Positions 17,702 to 26,448 of a stretch of DNA of 64,000 bases are shown piece by piece. Made by a program: the position numbers and the translations under genes. The notes under the pieces were generated by a model that did not search any database, had not been told where the DNA came from, and worked only from the letters and a program-made list of their open reading frames with translations. This stretch comes from Mogibacterium sp. (lineage in GTDB: Bacteria; Bacillota; Clostridia; Peptostreptococcales; Anaerovoracaceae). Location: positions 113,192 to 177,191 of the forward strand of contig JAFRCS010000017.1 in the NCBI GenBank assembly GCA_017404265.1, written 5' to 3'. How positions within the stretch are numbered: the stretch's first letter is position 1; the number at the start of each line of letters is the position of its first letter.

Positions 17702-18880
17702 TTACGGTCTTATCTCTATGATTTCTTCGGATTCGACCGCATTCTTGACCAGTGTTTCAACATCGAGCGCCGCTTCGGACTTCTCGATGCGTTCGAGTTT
17801 AGGTTTTGTGACCGGGTGCTTAGGCAGGAAGACCGTGCAGCAGTCCTCGTAAGGCTGTATGGAGATATCGTATGTGCCTATCTCGCGCGCCTTGTCCATG
17901 ATATCCACCTTGTCCATCGCGATCAGCGGCCTCATGACAGGCATCTTCACGACGCTGTCAGTGACTACCAGGGCTTCCGCCGTCTGGCTCGCGACCTGAC
18001 CTAGGTCTTCTCCCGTAATGAGCATCATGTCGCCGTTTTTGATAGCTATCTGCTCGGCTATCCTCATCATGAAGCGCCTGACGAGAAGCGTGGTCTCGTC
18101 CTCAGGACAGTTCTTCACGATCTCTTCCTGTATCGGCAGCAGGTTGATGACATGCATCTTTACCGTTCCCATGTAGCCCGCCAGCACCTTTACGAGTTCT
18201 TCGACTTTTCGTTGTGCTCTCTGGCTGGTGTACGGATACGAATGATAGTGCACAGCCTCTATGCTCATGCCGCGCTTAGCCATCATGAATGCCGCGACCG
18301 GGCTGTCGATACCGCCGGACATCAGGATGAGTCCCTTGCCGTTGGTCCCGAGAGGCAGCCCTCCAAAACCCCTTATCTTGTCTCTGAAGATGTATGCCGC
18401 CTCGCGCCTTACATCAACTGTGAGCAGGCATTCCGGCCTGTGCACGTCCACGCTGAGACCCTGATTGGCCTTCAGCACCATGCCGCCCACCTGTCTGGCA
18501 ATATCCGGCGATTCTACAGCGAAGGACTTGTCTGCTCTGTGAGCCTTTACCTTGAAAGTCTTCACTCCGTCTTCTTCTATCACCTTCTGCATGTAAGCAG
18601 CGGCCGTTCTTCCTATAGCGTTGATGTCCTTTGGCGCTTCGACCGCCGGGCTGACCGACGCTACGCCAAAAACTCTTACGCATTTTGCGATGACCTCGTC
18701 TTCGGGTATATCTGCCGGGACTCTTACAAACATGAGTCCGTCTATCCACTTGGCCTCGGCATCCTCAAAGCATGACAAAGCACCGCGCAGCCTCTCTATG
18801 AGGATACGTTCAAAGTACGGCTTATTCATGCCCTTCAGTGCGACCTCGCCGCACCTTACTATATACAGTTTCTTTTCCAA
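17702..18880 (-). CDS. thiI: tRNA 4-thiouridine synthase ThiI
   Basis: ATP-dependent sulfur transferase adenylating U8 of tRNA, also linked to thiazole synthesis. 392 residues: N-terminal ferredoxin-like and THUMP region, then the PP-loop SGGIDSPVAAFMM. The C-terminal rhodanese domain of the E. coli protein is missing, as in Bacillus, where a dedicated NifS-type desulfurase hands over sulfur. That partner is the gene 12 nt upstream. The operon order nifS-thiI supports tRNA thiolation as the main job. Confidence 0.95.
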   Translation of the reverse strand: MEKKLYIVRCGEVALKGMNKPYFERILIERLRGALSCFEDAEAKWIDGLMFVRVPADIPEDEVIAKCVRVFGVASVSPAVEAPKDINAIGRTAAAYMQKVIEEDGVKTFKVKAHRADKSFAVESPDIARQVGGMVLKANQGLSVDVHRPECLLTVDVRREAAYIFRDKIRGFGGLPLGTNGKGLILMSGGIDSPVAAFMMAKRGMSIEAVHYHSYPYTSQRAQRKVEELVKVLAGYMGTVKMHVINLLPIQEEIVKNCPEDETTLLVRRFMMRIAEQIAIKNGDMMLITGEDLGQVASQTAEALVVTDSVVKMPVMRPLIAMDKVDIMDKAREIGTYDISIQPYEDCCTVFLPKHPVTKPKLERIEKSEAALDVETLVKNAVESEEIIEIRP

Positions 18881-18892
18881 TTCTCTATCCTT

Positions 18893-20077
18893 TTAGCGGA
18901 AGCTGCCCAGTCTGCGGAATCTTTCGACCGCGGTCTTTGTGCGGTCTATCACGTAGTCCATTTCCTCTACGGTATTGAATTCCGAGAAGCTGAAACGCAG
19001 CGCGCCTTCTATTTCCTTGTGAGTCATCGACATTGCCTGCAGCACATGGCTGTCGCCTGTCTTGTTTGACGAGCAGGCAGAACCTGTCGATACGTATATG
19101 CCGTCTTGCTCTAGTGTGTGGAGCAGCACCTCCCCGCGTGTGCCTTCGAATGTCACGTTGAGCACGCTTGGACAGCGTTTGCCGTGGTCATGGAGCGTGT
19201 ATCCGAGTTCTTCCGGACCGTTCACGATGATATCGCTGATCTCGGTCCTGAGTCCGTCCAGAAGATAATTGTTCACGACGCCCATTCGGCTGGTCTTTAT
19301 CATGAGGTCGGTGCAGGACATCTCCGCGGCGAGGCCCATTCCTGCGATGCCCGGAGTGTTCTCTGTAGATGATCTGAAACCGCCCTCCTGTCCTCCGCCG
19401 GTGATGAACGCAGGCAGGCTGTGGCGTTTCTTCATGTAGAGGAAGCCCGTGCCCTTAGGACCGTGGAACTTATGACCGCTGGCGGAAATAAGATCAGCAT
19501 CCAGATCATCAAGCGCGAGCTTGCCAAAGGCCTGCACGGCATCCGTGTGGAATATGATATCCGTACCGTTCTTTCTGTTGTAGTCCCTTATCGTCCTTCC
19601 GACGGATGTGACAGGCTCGATGGTCCCGGTCTCGTTGTTGACGGCCATGATTGAAACGATAATCGTATTCTCGTCAAGTGCTGCCTTCAGCACCTGTTCT
19701 TCCACATAGCCGTCCACATCCACATCCAGATAAACGATCTCAAAGCCGTCTTCTTTCAGTCTTTTGCAGGTCTCAAGCACTGCAGGGTGCTCTACCTTAG
19801 TCGTGATTATCCTGTTTCCGCGGCGGCGCAGTTTGCGCGCAGACGAGAGCAGCGCCATGTTGTCGCTCTCAGTGCCGCCTGAGGTGAATACGACGTTGCC
19901 CGCAGGCGGCAGCAGATCTGCGATCTGCCTGCGCGCGTCGTACAGCAGGTTGCCCGCCTCAAAGCCCATCGCATGCAAAGACGAAGGGTTGCCAAAGTTT
20001 TCTTTGGCAGCCCTGTATATCAATTCCGTGACTTCGTCGTATTGTCTTGTTGTTGCGCTGTTATCAAGATATATCAT
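18893..20077 (-). CDS. Cysteine desulfurase paired with ThiI (NifS/IscS type)
   Basis: PLP enzyme releasing sulfane sulfur from cysteine. 394 residues. PLP lysine in [12 protein letters not shown], persulfide-forming Cys in STGSACSS, and the N-terminal [10 protein letters not shown]. It overlaps the rny stop (ATGA) and lies directly before thiI, so it most likely feeds sulfur to ThiI rather than to the Fe-S scaffold, which has its own desulfurase at 60092-61300. Confidence 0.95.
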   Translation of the reverse strand: MIYLDNSATTRQYDEVTELIYRAAKENFGNPSSLHAMGFEAGNLLYDARRQIADLLPPAGNVVFTSGGTESDNMALLSSARKLRRRGNRIITTKVEHPAVLETCKRLKEDGFEIVYLDVDVDGYVEEQVLKAALDENTIIVSIMAVNNETGTIEPVTSVGRTIRDYNRKNGTDIIFHTDAVQAFGKLALDDLDADLISASGHKFHGPKGTGFLYMKKRHSLPAFITGGGQEGGFRSSTENTPGIAGMGLAAEMSCTDLMIKTSRMGVVNNYLLDGLRTEISDIIVNGPEELGYTLHDHGKRCPSVLNVTFEGTRGEVLLHTLEQDGIYVSTGSACSSNKTGDSHVLQAMSMTHKEIEGALRFSFSEFNTVEEMDYVIDRTKTAVERFRRLGSFR

Positions 20078-21615
20078 TTGGCGAAATCCGTGGCCCTCGT
20101 CTCTCTTACGACATTGACCTTGATCTGTCCCGGATACTCGAGTTCTGCCTCGATCTTCTTGGCGATCTCTCTTGCCAGCATAGGGACTTCCTCATCCTTG
20201 ACCTGATTAGGCTTGACTGCGACTCTGATCTCGCGGCCTGCCTGGATCGCATAGGATTTCTCTACACCCTTTGTAGTATTCGCGATGTTCTCGAGGTTCT
20301 CCAGTCTCTTGATGTAAGACTCGAGTGTTTCTCTTCTGGCGCCCGGTCTTGCTGCTGACAGAGCATCCGCAGCCGCGACCAGCATGGCTTCAAGTGTAGT
20401 TGGCTCCACGTCCCCGTGATGCGCTTCTACCGCATTGATGACCTTCCAGGACTCTTTGTACTTCTTGCAGATATTCACGCCGATCTCGACGTGTGTGCCC
20501 TCTACCTCATGGTCGATGGCCTTGCCGATATCGTGCAGCAGTCCGCCGCGTCTTGCGAGCTTAGGGTCGAGTCCGAGCTCTTCCGCCATCATTCCCGCGA
20601 GCGTAGCGACCTCTATCGAGTGCTGCAGCACGTTCTGGCCGTATGATGTCCTGTATTTGAGCCTTCCGATCAGTCTTACCATCTCAGGGTTCAGGTTATG
20701 CACGCCTGTCTCGAAGCATGCTCTTTCTCCCTCTTCCTTGATGATGGTGTTGACCTCCTTGGTGGCCTTCTGGACCATCTCTTCGATCCTTGCAGGATGG
20801 ATCCTGCCGTCTACGATCAGTTTTTCAAGAGCGATCCTCGCGATCTCTCTTCTTACAGGGTCGAAGCCCGAAAGTATGACTGCCTCAGGTGTATCGTCGA
20901 TGATGAGATCCACTCCTGTCAGAGTCTCGATGGCTCTGATATTGCGGCCTTCTCTTCCGATGATGCGGCCTTTCATGTCGTCATTAGGCAGGCTGACAAC
21001 AGATACTGTGGTCTCTGTGACCTGATCAGACGCGTATCTCTGGATCGCGGTCGTGATGATCTCTCTTGCCCTCTTGTCTCCTTCCTCTCTGGCTTCGTTC
21101 TCGATGTTGACTATCATTTCGGAAGCGTCCTTGCGGATGTCCGTTTCAAGTTCCTGCAGCAGCAGGTGCTTGGCTTCTTCTCTGGTGTAACCGGAGATCC
21201 TCTCAAGTTCTGCTACCTGCTTTGCGATGTAAGCATCGATCTCTTTGTGTTTTTCATTCATCGACTGCTCTCTTTTGCTGAGACCGTTCTCACGCTTCTC
21301 AATGCTCTCGAGTTTGCGGTCGATATTCTCTTCCTTCTGCTGGATCCTTCTCTCTGCTTTGGAGACTTCAGCCCTTCTGGACTTGAGCTCTCCTTCATAC
21401 TCTTCTCTCAGCTTATGTATTTCCTCTTTCGCCTCAAGCACTTTCTCCTTCTTGAGGTTCTCGACAGTATTCTGCGCGTCCAGGATCATGTTCCTGGCCT
21501 GCTGTTCCGCGCTTCCTATGGCTTTCTCTCCGAAATTCTTGCGCAGAACATAACCAATTGCTATACCGACGATAAGGACTACAATGCTGATCACAACAGT
21601 TAAAACCGGTGACAT
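20074..21615 (-). CDS. rny: Ribonuclease Y
   Basis: Membrane-anchored endoribonuclease that starts mRNA decay in Bacillota. 513 residues: one N-terminal transmembrane helix, a long coiled coil (about 30-200), a KH domain with [17 protein letters not shown], and an HD domain with [12 protein letters not shown]. The start is the ATG at 21615 with AAGGAGGTG just upstream; in-frame codons further 5' lie in the leader. It heads the rny-nifS-thiI-thrS operon from a near-consensus promoter and has a leader of about 120 nt. Confidence 0.96.
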   Translation of the reverse strand: MSPVLTVVISIVVLIVGIAIGYVLRKNFGEKAIGSAEQQARNMILDAQNTVENLKKEKVLEAKEEIHKLREEYEGELKSRRAEVSKAERRIQQKEENIDRKLESIEKRENGLSKREQSMNEKHKEIDAYIAKQVAELERISGYTREEAKHLLLQELETDIRKDASEMIVNIENEAREEGDKRAREIITTAIQRYASDQVTETTVSVVSLPNDDMKGRIIGREGRNIRAIETLTGVDLIIDDTPEAVILSGFDPVRREIARIALEKLIVDGRIHPARIEEMVQKATKEVNTIIKEEGERACFETGVHNLNPEMVRLIGRLKYRTSYGQNVLQHSIEVATLAGMMAEELGLDPKLARRGGLLHDIGKAIDHEVEGTHVEIGVNICKKYKESWKVINAVEAHHGDVEPTTLEAMLVAAADALSAARPGARRETLESYIKRLENLENIANTTKGVEKSYAIQAGREIRVAVKPNQVKDEEVPMLAREIAKKIEAELEYPGQIKVNVVRETRATDFAK

Positions 21616-21738
21616 AAGCACCTCCTTATCAATTATTTGGATTTGTAATATATACATTATCTGCGCATACGCTATGTTGGGCTTAATGCGTCTGCCCGAC
21701 ACAATATATGCGATTAGATGACATAAACATACATAGAT

Positions 21739-21767
21739 ATTATACATATGACGTTATGTCCAGTCAA
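21739..21767 (-). promoter_or_regulatory. Sigma-A promoter of the rny operon
   Basis: Minus strand -35 TTGACT (21762-21767), 17-bp spacer, -10 TATAAT (21739-21744). The predicted leader to the rny ATG is about 120 nt with no element I recognise. Confidence 0.8.
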
Positions 21768-21786
21768 TTGAAAATACACACTAAAA

Positions 21787-21812
21787 GGCCGGGGCAAAAA
21801 GCCCCGGTCTTT
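21787..21812 (-). terminator. Terminator after murE
   Basis: CCGGGGC/GCCCCGG stem with a TTTTT loop, followed by CCTTTTAG on the minus strand. Lies 15 nt beyond the murE stop. Confidence 0.82.
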
Positions 21813-21826
21813 CGTGTTTTCAACAT

Positions 21827-23461
21827 TTACAGATACTTACTGACTATCTCGATATCCGACGGTATTTCGACAGTAGTTGTTCCTCTTTTCTGATTGTGTT
21901 CGCGGCCCTTTCCGGCTACAAACAGCAGCGTATCATCATCCATCATACTTATTGCCTTTTTTATAGCTTCAGGCCTGTCCGGAATGATCTCGTACTTCCC
22001 TCCTTCCGAGGCGACAGCCTCGGCGATCGCGTCGCAGATATCCTCAAGCTTCTCATATCCCGGATCATCCTCTGTGATGATCGTATAGTAGCTGTAGCGT
22101 CCGGCGGCCTTTCCTGTGTCCGTCCTTCTGTTGACGCCCTTGCTTCCGGTAGCTCCGAATACGGAGATTATCTTCCTGTCAGGGAATTCTGACTTTATCG
22201 TCTCATAGAAGGTTTCAAAACTCAGCTTATTATGAGCATAATCCACTATGGCTATGCGCTTGCCGTCCTTGCTGTAGAAAGCTTCCATGCGTCCCGGAGT
22301 CACTGCCACGGCAAGTCCCGCTTTTATATGCTTCATAGGGATGCCCAGCATGACCGCGAGCGATACGGCTGCCAATGCGTTCTCCGCGTTTATTGTGCCG
22401 AACGTTCCGAGATTGAATACCTCATCAAAGTCTTCATATCCCGGGATATCCTTTCCTCTTATGCTCATGGACACTCTGCCTTCGTTTGAAACGACATCGT
22501 ATCCGAAGATATTGGCGCTGCTGTCATGTTGGCTGAAATTTATACGTACCGGACATTTCTCAGCCGCTTTCTGTATCCTGGCCTGTTCTTCGCAGTCCAG
22601 ATTGACGCATGCCCTGCGGCAGTCCTCGAATATCTTCAGCTTGGACTCAAGATAGTCATCGAAATCCGGATGCTCTATCTCGCTTATATGATCGCTCCCT
22701 ATATTCAGAAAAGCGACCGCGTCAAAGTCTATGCCCATTACCCGGTCGTATTTCAGCGCCTGGCTTGATACTTCCATGGTCATGTACCTTATGCCGCTTT
22801 TCAGAGCATTATCCATATGCCTGTAGATCTCAAATATCTCAGGCGTTGTAAGAGACGATACCTCATCCACCACGCCGTCGTAGTTCTCTATTCCGGACAG
22901 AATGGCGCTCCTCACTCCTGCTGTCTCACGGAGATAGTCATCCAGGATGCTTCTCATGAAAAAAGCTGTAGTAGACTTGCCTTTTGTGCCGGTGATCCCA
23001 ATGACTCTGATAAAATCGTACAGCTTACCGTAAAAAGTCTCTGCTATGACCGGCATTGCCTTACGTATGTCTCTGACATATATGCCTAAACCCGATTCCC
23101 CGGCCTTGCGTAATATGTTTGCAGCCGCGCCCTTTGCGTCCTCATCGCTTACGATGCTGCATGACGGAGTGTCCGGCGCGTCCGGATCTTCTCTGACAAA
23201 GCACGCTGCTCCAGCTGCCATGGCGTCCTCAAGGTATTTCTCTTTGAACAGCGCTCCCTTGCACACAAAGAGCGAGTCCCTGATGACATCCATCGAGTTG
23301 AACGTCACTCCGCTTACAGGTCTTGCGGCTATCTCAGCCAGCGCCGGATCTGTATACAGCGCCATTAGAGCGGAGCACGACGGCTCGCCGTTTATTGACA
23401 CGAGCTGTCCCGCCATACCCAGAGCGTCTATAACATCCTGTACATTTACTCTTCTTTCCAT
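21827..23461 (-). CDS. murE: UDP-MurNAc-tripeptide synthetase, L-lysine type MurE
   Basis: Cytosolic Mur ligase adding the third stem-peptide residue. 544 residues. ATP loop GITGTKGKSTT, MEVSSQAL with the carbamylated-Lys region downstream, and C-terminal DYAHN, GATGSKGVNRR and DDPGYE. DAP-adding enzymes have DNPR at the last site. The DDPxYE and GTKGK forms match the L-lysine-adding streptococcal enzymes as I know them. Its ATG overlaps the radC TAA (TAATG). It lies outside any division/cell-wall cluster. Lys specificity is an inference; ornithine is also possible. Confidence 0.88.
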   Translation of the reverse strand: MERRVNVQDVIDALGMAGQLVSINGEPSCSALMALYTDPALAEIAARPVSGVTFNSMDVIRDSLFVCKGALFKEKYLEDAMAAGAACFVREDPDAPDTPSCSIVSDEDAKGAAANILRKAGESGLGIYVRDIRKAMPVIAETFYGKLYDFIRVIGITGTKGKSTTAFFMRSILDDYLRETAGVRSAILSGIENYDGVVDEVSSLTTPEIFEIYRHMDNALKSGIRYMTMEVSSQALKYDRVMGIDFDAVAFLNIGSDHISEIEHPDFDDYLESKLKIFEDCRRACVNLDCEEQARIQKAAEKCPVRINFSQHDSSANIFGYDVVSNEGRVSMSIRGKDIPGYEDFDEVFNLGTFGTINAENALAAVSLAVMLGIPMKHIKAGLAVAVTPGRMEAFYSKDGKRIAIVDYAHNKLSFETFYETIKSEFPDRKIISVFGATGSKGVNRRTDTGKAAGRYSYYTIITEDDPGYEKLEDICDAIAEAVASEGGKYEIIPDRPEAIKKAISMMDDDTLLFVAGKGREHNQKRGTTTVEIPSDIEIVSKYL

Positions 23462-24168
23462 TATGCCTTCAATATCTTTTCCTGATCTGTAAAATATCCT
23501 TCAGCTTTCATGCTGGTGAAACAGCCGTTGCCGACAATCACGTGGTCGAGCAGCTTTATGCCGAGTATCTTCGATGCCTCCAGCAGCCTTTTGGTGACAT
23601 CTATGTCCTGCATGCTGGGCGTCGGATCGCCGCTCGGGTGGTTATGCGCCACTACCACCGCGGCAGCTCCGCGTCTTATCGCCGGTCCGAACACCTCTCT
23701 CGGATGCACCGGGGCACTGTCGATATTGCCAATGGAGATGACTGATTTTGACTCTATCTGCAGCTTCGTGTTGAGATTGAGTGTCATGAAGAACTCTCTC
23801 TTCTCGTACATCATCTCTTCCATCAGTATGTCTGCGACCTGCTGGCTGTCACGTATCCTGACCTTTACCGCTCCCTGTCGGTCCGAAATAAGACGCTTGG
23901 AGAGTTCCATGGCGGCTACGATGGAACAGGCCTTGGCCTCCCCTATGCCGTCTATTTCAGTCAGTTCTTTAACCTCAGCCATGCCGAGGCCGCCCATGTT
24001 TTCACTCGCGTATGATATGACCTCATCCGCAAGTCTTACCGCCGACTTGCTTCCGGTGCCCGTCCTGATTATGAGCGCCAGCAATTCGGCGTTGCTCAGT
24101 CCTCCCGCTCCCGCGTAGAGCATCTTCTCCTGAGGCCTTTCGCTCTCAGGCATTTTTTTGATATGCAT
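23461..24168 (-). CDS. radC: RadC family JAB1/MPN protein
   Basis: 235 residues: N-terminal helix-hairpin-helix region (EIDGIGEAKA) and a C-terminal JAMM metal site HNHPSGDPTPSMQD, with the characteristic DSAPVHPREVF before it. Cellular role not settled in this family; an old link to DNA repair is weak. The start at 24168 has GAAGGAG 6 nt upstream. It directly precedes and overlaps murE by one base, possibly as a two-gene operon. Confidence 0.93.
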   Translation of the reverse strand: MHIKKMPESERPQEKMLYAGAGGLSNAELLALIIRTGTGSKSAVRLADEVISYASENMGGLGMAEVKELTEIDGIGEAKACSIVAAMELSKRLISDRQGAVKVRIRDSQQVADILMEEMMYEKREFFMTLNLNTKLQIESKSVISIGNIDSAPVHPREVFGPAIRRGAAAVVVAHNHPSGDPTPSMQDIDVTKRLLEASKILGIKLLDHVIVGNGCFTSMKAEGYFTDQEKILKA

Positions 24169-24207
24169 TTTTACTCCTTCCCGGAGCACACACGATGATT
24201 TTACCAC

Positions 24208-24240
24208 TAAAAAAGCCACACCCACAAGGACGTGGCTCAT
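24208..24240 (-). terminator. Terminator after cmk
   Basis: Stem AGCCAC(G)TCC/GGGTGTGGCT around a short loop (24214-24237), then TTTTTTAG on the minus strand. It separates cmk from radC. Confidence 0.8.
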
Positions 24241-24261
24241 TAGATTCTGTTAATATACGCG

Positions 24262-24924
24262 CTACGCTCTGCGTCCGGTCTTATCCATAATGATGTCAGC
24301 TACCGCGTCTACTACCTCTTCTATATTCAGGTTTGAAGTATCCAGAAATACGGCATCGTCCGCCTGTCTCAGCGGGCTTACTTCGCGGTGCGAGTCCTGA
24401 TAGTCTCTCTCCTGGACTTCCTTCAGGATCTGATCGTAGTCGGCTTCTTTTCCGGCTTCAAGCAGCTGCTTATAGCGTCTCTCCGCCCTTATCTCAGGCG
24501 AAGCCGTCATGAAGATCTTGACCTCTGCGTCCGGAATGACCGTCGTGCCTATGTCTCTGCCTTCCATGACAACATCCTTTGTAGCGGCAAGATGCCTGCT
24601 GACTTCATCTACCTTTGCCCTTACGATGGCAAGCTTGGAGATGTTTGACGCAGCCATGGATATCTCGTTTGTCCTTATAAGTCCGCTTACGTCCTCGCCG
24701 TCGAGCATGGTCGCTCCGCCGTTGAAGTCTATAGAGGTGATGCCAAGCATTTCTCTTACAGCGTCTTCATTGAACTCATCCACGCCTGTCCTGCGCGCCT
24801 TAAGACCGAGCGCCCTGTACATGGCGCCCGTGTCAATATATTCCAGTCCGAAACGGACGGCAGTAGCCTTCGCGATGGTACTCTTGCCTGTCCCGCTCGG
24901 TCCGTCTATGGCAACTCTGAGCAT
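24262..24924 (-). CDS. cmk: Cytidylate kinase
   Basis: Phosphorylates CMP/dCMP. 220 residues with P-loop DGPSGTGKST at 8-17, DTGAMYR, and the MEGRDIGTTV segment. Follows nrdR by 13 nt, so nucleotide supply genes are grouped: NrdR controls ribonucleotide reductase and Cmk supplies the C nucleotides. Confidence 0.96.
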   Translation of the reverse strand: MLRVAIDGPSGTGKSTIAKATAVRFGLEYIDTGAMYRALGLKARRTGVDEFNEDAVREMLGITSIDFNGGATMLDGEDVSGLIRTNEISMAASNISKLAIVRAKVDEVSRHLAATKDVVMEGRDIGTTVIPDAEVKIFMTASPEIRAERRYKQLLEAGKEADYDQILKEVQERDYQDSHREVSPLRQADDAVFLDTSNLNIEEVVDAVADIIMDKTGRRA

Positions 24925-24937
24925 ATTGCTCCTCCCT

Positions 24938-25399
24938 TTATTTCTTTTTGCTTCTTGTGAGCTTGTTGATCTCGTCGATAAATGTATCGATAGTCTGGAA
25001 CTCTCTGTATACGGAAGCGAATCTTACGTACGCAACCTGGTCGATGGCCTTGAGCTCTTCCATGATGAGAAGACCGATATTTGTCGACTGGATCTCCTTC
25101 TCCATTGTGTTAGAGAGTCCGCGCTCGATATTGTCCGCGATCCTCTGGACATCCTCGTAAGTGACCTTTGTCTTCTGACACGCTTTCATGATGCCGTTTA
25201 CGATCTTGTTCTTATCGAAGCTCTCTCTTGTACCGTCCTTCTTGACTACCACGAGCAAAGAATTCTCGATCTTTTCAAAAGTCGTGAATCTCTTCTTGCA
25301 CTTGGTGCACTCGCGTCTTCTTCTGGTAGCGAGACCGTCTTCTACAGGTCTGGAGTCAACTACCTTCGTGTCTTCAAAGTTACAATACGGGCATTTCAT
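24938..25399 (-). CDS. nrdR: Transcriptional repressor NrdR
   Basis: Zinc-ribbon/ATP-cone repressor of ribonucleotide reductase genes. 153 residues: C3/C6 and C31/C34 zinc ligands, SRRRRECTKC-type linker, then the ATP-cone (FDKNKIVNGIMKAC...). ATG 25399 is chosen because GGAGGG lies 7 nt upstream and the conserved MKCPYC start results; upstream in-frame codons run through the leader. Two NrdR-box-like sequences lie 66 bp upstream, suggesting autoregulation. Confidence 0.96.
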   Translation of the reverse strand: MKCPYCNFEDTKVVDSRPVEDGLATRRRRECTKCKKRFTTFEKIENSLLVVVKKDGTRESFDKNKIVNGIMKACQKTKVTYEDVQRIADNIERGLSNTMEKEIQSTNIGLLIMEELKAIDQVAYVRFASVYREFQTIDTFIDEINKLTRSKKK

Positions 25400-25464
25400 A
25401 ACGATTCCCTCCATTTTTGCAGACTCCATAAAGAGTCCTCTTTTCCATATGTAAACCGATGTTA

Positions 25465-25511
25465 TCACAATATCTTGTGGTAGTGCACATCTCTTAATAG
25501 AAATATAGGGT
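25465..25511 (-). promoter_or_regulatory. Tandem NrdR boxes upstream of nrdR
   Basis: Minus strand: box 1 CCACAAGATATTGTGA (25465-25480) closely fits the acaCwAtATaTwGtgt consensus. Box 2 ACCCTATATTTCTATT (25496-25511) fits its left half well. They are offset by exactly 31 bp, the three-helical-turn spacing known for NrdR box pairs. Binding is inferred. Confidence 0.65.
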
Positions 25512-25524
25512 GACGTCCGTTCTT

Positions 25525-25544
25525 TTGTGAAATTTGCTTCACAA
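25525..25544. promoter_or_regulatory. Inverted repeat TTGTGAA-N6-TTCACAA
   Basis: Perfect 7-bp arms. It resembles CRP/FNR-family sites in style, but the spacing differs from the classic TGTGA-N6-TCACA. It lies between the NrdR boxes and a plus-strand extended -10, so it could serve either direction. Confidence 0.4.
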
Positions 25545-25570
25545 TTGCTCAATAATACCAACACAAAGCA

Positions 25571-25690
25571 ATGCTACAATATAGTTGTCGAAGGAATTCG
25601 ACAGTAAACCTTTTTCTTTTGATTGTTCTTTCTTAGTTAGATATTTTCGCAACAGAAAACTCCGGCCTCCCAGCCGGAGTTTTCATTTAT
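25571..25690 (+). ncRNA. Candidate small RNA (promoter to terminator)
   Basis: Extended -10 ATGCTACAAT (25571-25580) points right; a transcript from about 25587 would run roughly 100 nt to the 12-bp terminator at 25655-25684 and its T-rich tail. It begins with a 7-bp hairpin with GGAA loop (TGTCGAA/TTCGACA), has no credible ORF, and its terminator loop CTCCCA contains an anti-SD-like UCCC. Downstream genes face the other way, so it would not be a leader. No -35 is obvious. Speculative. Confidence 0.3.
25655..25684. terminator. Bidirectional terminator after the infC-rpmI-rplT operon
   Basis: Perfect 12-bp stem GAAAACTCCGGC (25655-25666) with its complement (25673-25684) and a 6-nt loop. T-rich flanks on both strands. 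Confidence 0.85.
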
Positions 25691-25854
25691 TTTTCTTTGC
25701 CTTTATCCTCAGCCTGAGCCCTGCGTTTTGCCTCTGCCCTCTGTCTTATAAGTATGGCGTTTTTCTCAGTGAGATACCACCATGCGACAGCGCATGCCGC
25801 TACAAAGGCGCCTGCTATAACGATAATGCCTATATGGCTGATGAAGTATTCCAT
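25687..25854 (-). CDS. Small single-pass membrane protein of unknown function
   Basis: 55 residues, starting with an ATG that overlaps the rplT stop by one base (TAATG), so translation is probably coupled. It begins MEYFISHIG, followed by one hydrophobic helix (about 8-27), then a Trp-Trp-Tyr interface and a highly charged Arg/Lys/Glu/Gln-rich cytosolic tail ending KGKEK. No signal-peptidase site or known family recognised. It ends just before the operon terminator, so it belongs to the translation-factor operon by transcription. The clean overlap, the membrane segment and the terminator placement argue for a real gene. Confidence 0.68.
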   Translation of the reverse strand: MEYFISHIGIIVIAGAFVAACAVAWWYLTEKNAILIRQRAEAKRRAQAEDKGKEK

Positions 25855-26207
25855 TAGTTGAACTTCTTGGCTGTCTCGCAGAGATCTGCAAAGCCTGCAG
25901 CGTCAAAGATAGCCATCTCGGAGAGCATCTTTCTGTTGATCTCGATGCCGGCCTTCTTGAGTCCGTTCATCAGCTTGCTGTAGCTGAGTCCGTTTGCTCT
26001 GGAAGCAGCGTTGATCCTTGCGATCCAAAGTCTTCTGTACTCTCTCTTCTTGTTCTTGCGGCCTACGTATGCCGATCTCAGGCTTCTCATAACTGCCGGA
26101 TTGGCTGCTCTGAAGGTGTTCTTCCTTCTGCCGTAGAATCCCTTAGCCTGCTTCAGAATCTTTTTATGTCTCTTGTGAGCGTTTACGCCCTTCTTTACTC
26201 TTGCCAT
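25854..26207 (-). CDS. rplT: Ribosomal protein L20
   Basis: Early 23S-binding 50S protein, 117 residues of standard length, opening [19 protein letters not shown] and with the YGRRKNTFR and [15 protein letters not shown] stretches. In Bacillota it also represses its own operon through the infC leader, and the hairpin at 27048-27071 could serve that purpose here. SD GGGGAGG precedes the ATG. Confidence 0.98.
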   Translation of the reverse strand: MARVKKGVNAHKRHKKILKQAKGFYGRRKNTFRAANPAVMRSLRSAYVGRKNKKREYRRLWIARINAASRANGLSYSKLMNGLKKAGIEINRKMLSEMAIFDAAGFADLCETAKKFN

Positions 26208-26221
26208 TGTTACACCTCCCC

Positions 26222-26422
26222 TTACTTAGCCATCGATCTCAGCATGCGCTTCAGATCTGCACTTGTAAGTGTAGTAGCCTTGCGCAGGCCTCTTTTTCTC
26301 TTCGCGGTCTTCTTGGTCAGGATGTGGCTCTTATAAGCCTTGTTTCTCTTGACCTTGCCGGAGCCTGTAACATGCAGGCGCTTCATTGCGCCCCTGTGTG
26401 ACTTCATCTTGTTTTTAGCCAT
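26222..26422 (-). CDS. rpmI: Ribosomal protein L35
   Basis: 66-residue, very basic 50S protein: [15 protein letters not shown] at the N-terminus, [17 protein letters not shown] centrally. Lies between infC and rplT in the conserved order, 14 nt before rplT, with SD AGGAGG. Confidence 0.98.
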   Translation of the reverse strand: MAKNKMKSHRGAMKRLHVTGSGKVKRNKAYKSHILTKKTAKRKRGLRKATTLTSADLKRMLRSMAK

Positions 26423-26448
26423 TTGGGTTATCCTCCTGTATCGTTATC

